A stretch of DNA of 8,126 nucleotides from Omnitrophica WOR_2 bacterium RIFCSPHIGHO2_02_FULL_52_10 (GTDB lineage: Bacteria > Omnitrophota > Gorgyraeia > Zapsychrales > Zapsychraceae): the NCBI GenBank assembly GCA_001805655.1, contig MHGR01000038.1, positions 2,827 through 10,952 of the forward strand. The letters are read 5' to 3'. The position numbers and the translations under genes were made by a program. The first letter of the stretch is position 1. Every line of letters begins with the position of its first letter. This document shows positions 8,114 through 8,126 of this stretch, one piece after another. Below the pieces are notes generated by a model that had not been told where the DNA came from, searched no databases, and saw only the letters and a program-made list of their open reading frames with translations.

Positions 8114-8126
8114 GGCCGGTCACAAG
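8106..8126 (-). CDS. Possible last codons of an upstream gene (perhaps ribD)
   Basis: The minus strand reads LVTGHV then TAA in a frame that overlaps the ribE start by eight bases. Such an overlap and a missing ribE ribosome-binding site would fit an upstream coupled gene, and ribD commonly precedes ribE. Six codons are too few for a firm call. Confidence 0.25.
   Translation of the reverse strand, partial: LVTGHV

Overview
The window is an almost fully packed, one-directional stretch of bacterial chromosome: every gene I can support lies on the minus strand, so transcription runs from the right edge to the left. In transcription order it holds a possible last few codons of an upstream gene (perhaps ribD), ribE (riboflavin synthase), fabZ (3-hydroxyacyl-ACP dehydratase), a roughly 440-base non-coding stretch rich in hairpins, tRNA-Pro(CGG), a DUF4870 membrane protein, an acylphosphatase, a calcineurin-like metallophosphoesterase with a frameshifted 3' end, ligA (NAD-dependent DNA ligase), a small unrecognised lipoprotein, xerD (tyrosine recombinase), cca (class II tRNA nucleotidyltransferase), a 187-base hairpin-containing gap, and the first 52 codons of rbfA running off the left edge.

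The gene complement (NAD-dependent ligase, Xer recombinase, CCA-adding enzyme, RbfA, lipobox lipoprotein, FabZ) is bacterial housekeeping. The presence of a lipoprotein and FabZ fits a Gram-negative-type cell. Protein style and the rearranged order of conserved genes suggest an uncultured lineage, for example Omnitrophota or a relative. That placement is an impression, not something the sequence proves.

Within the coding blocks the genes are tight: ribE/fabZ overlap by 10 bases, DUF4870/acyP overlap as ATGA, and most other gaps are 10 to 35 bases. They probably form two or three transcription units. The ribE-fabZ unit seems to end in the AT-rich non-coding stretch. A good sigma70-type promoter at 7009-7037 could then drive tRNA-Pro and the genes after it. 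The ligA-lipoprotein-xerD-cca segment groups DNA joining, chromosome dimer resolution and tRNA 3'-end maintenance, with no obvious single pathway.

The two most notable things are not ordinary genes. First, the non-coding stretch at 6618-7055 holds two copies of a composite palindromic element. Each has a CTTATG/CATAAG-armed hairpin, in opposite orientation in the two copies and with a compensatory base-pair difference, followed by a perfect 40-bp repeat that is itself a hairpin. A perfect 13-bp hairpin lies between the copies, and the left copy abuts the 5' end of the tRNA. Second, the metallophosphoesterase reading frame breaks near its end: the conserved-looking C-terminus continues in another frame up to 11 bases before ligA, so either the gene is frameshifted or the assembly lacks a base.
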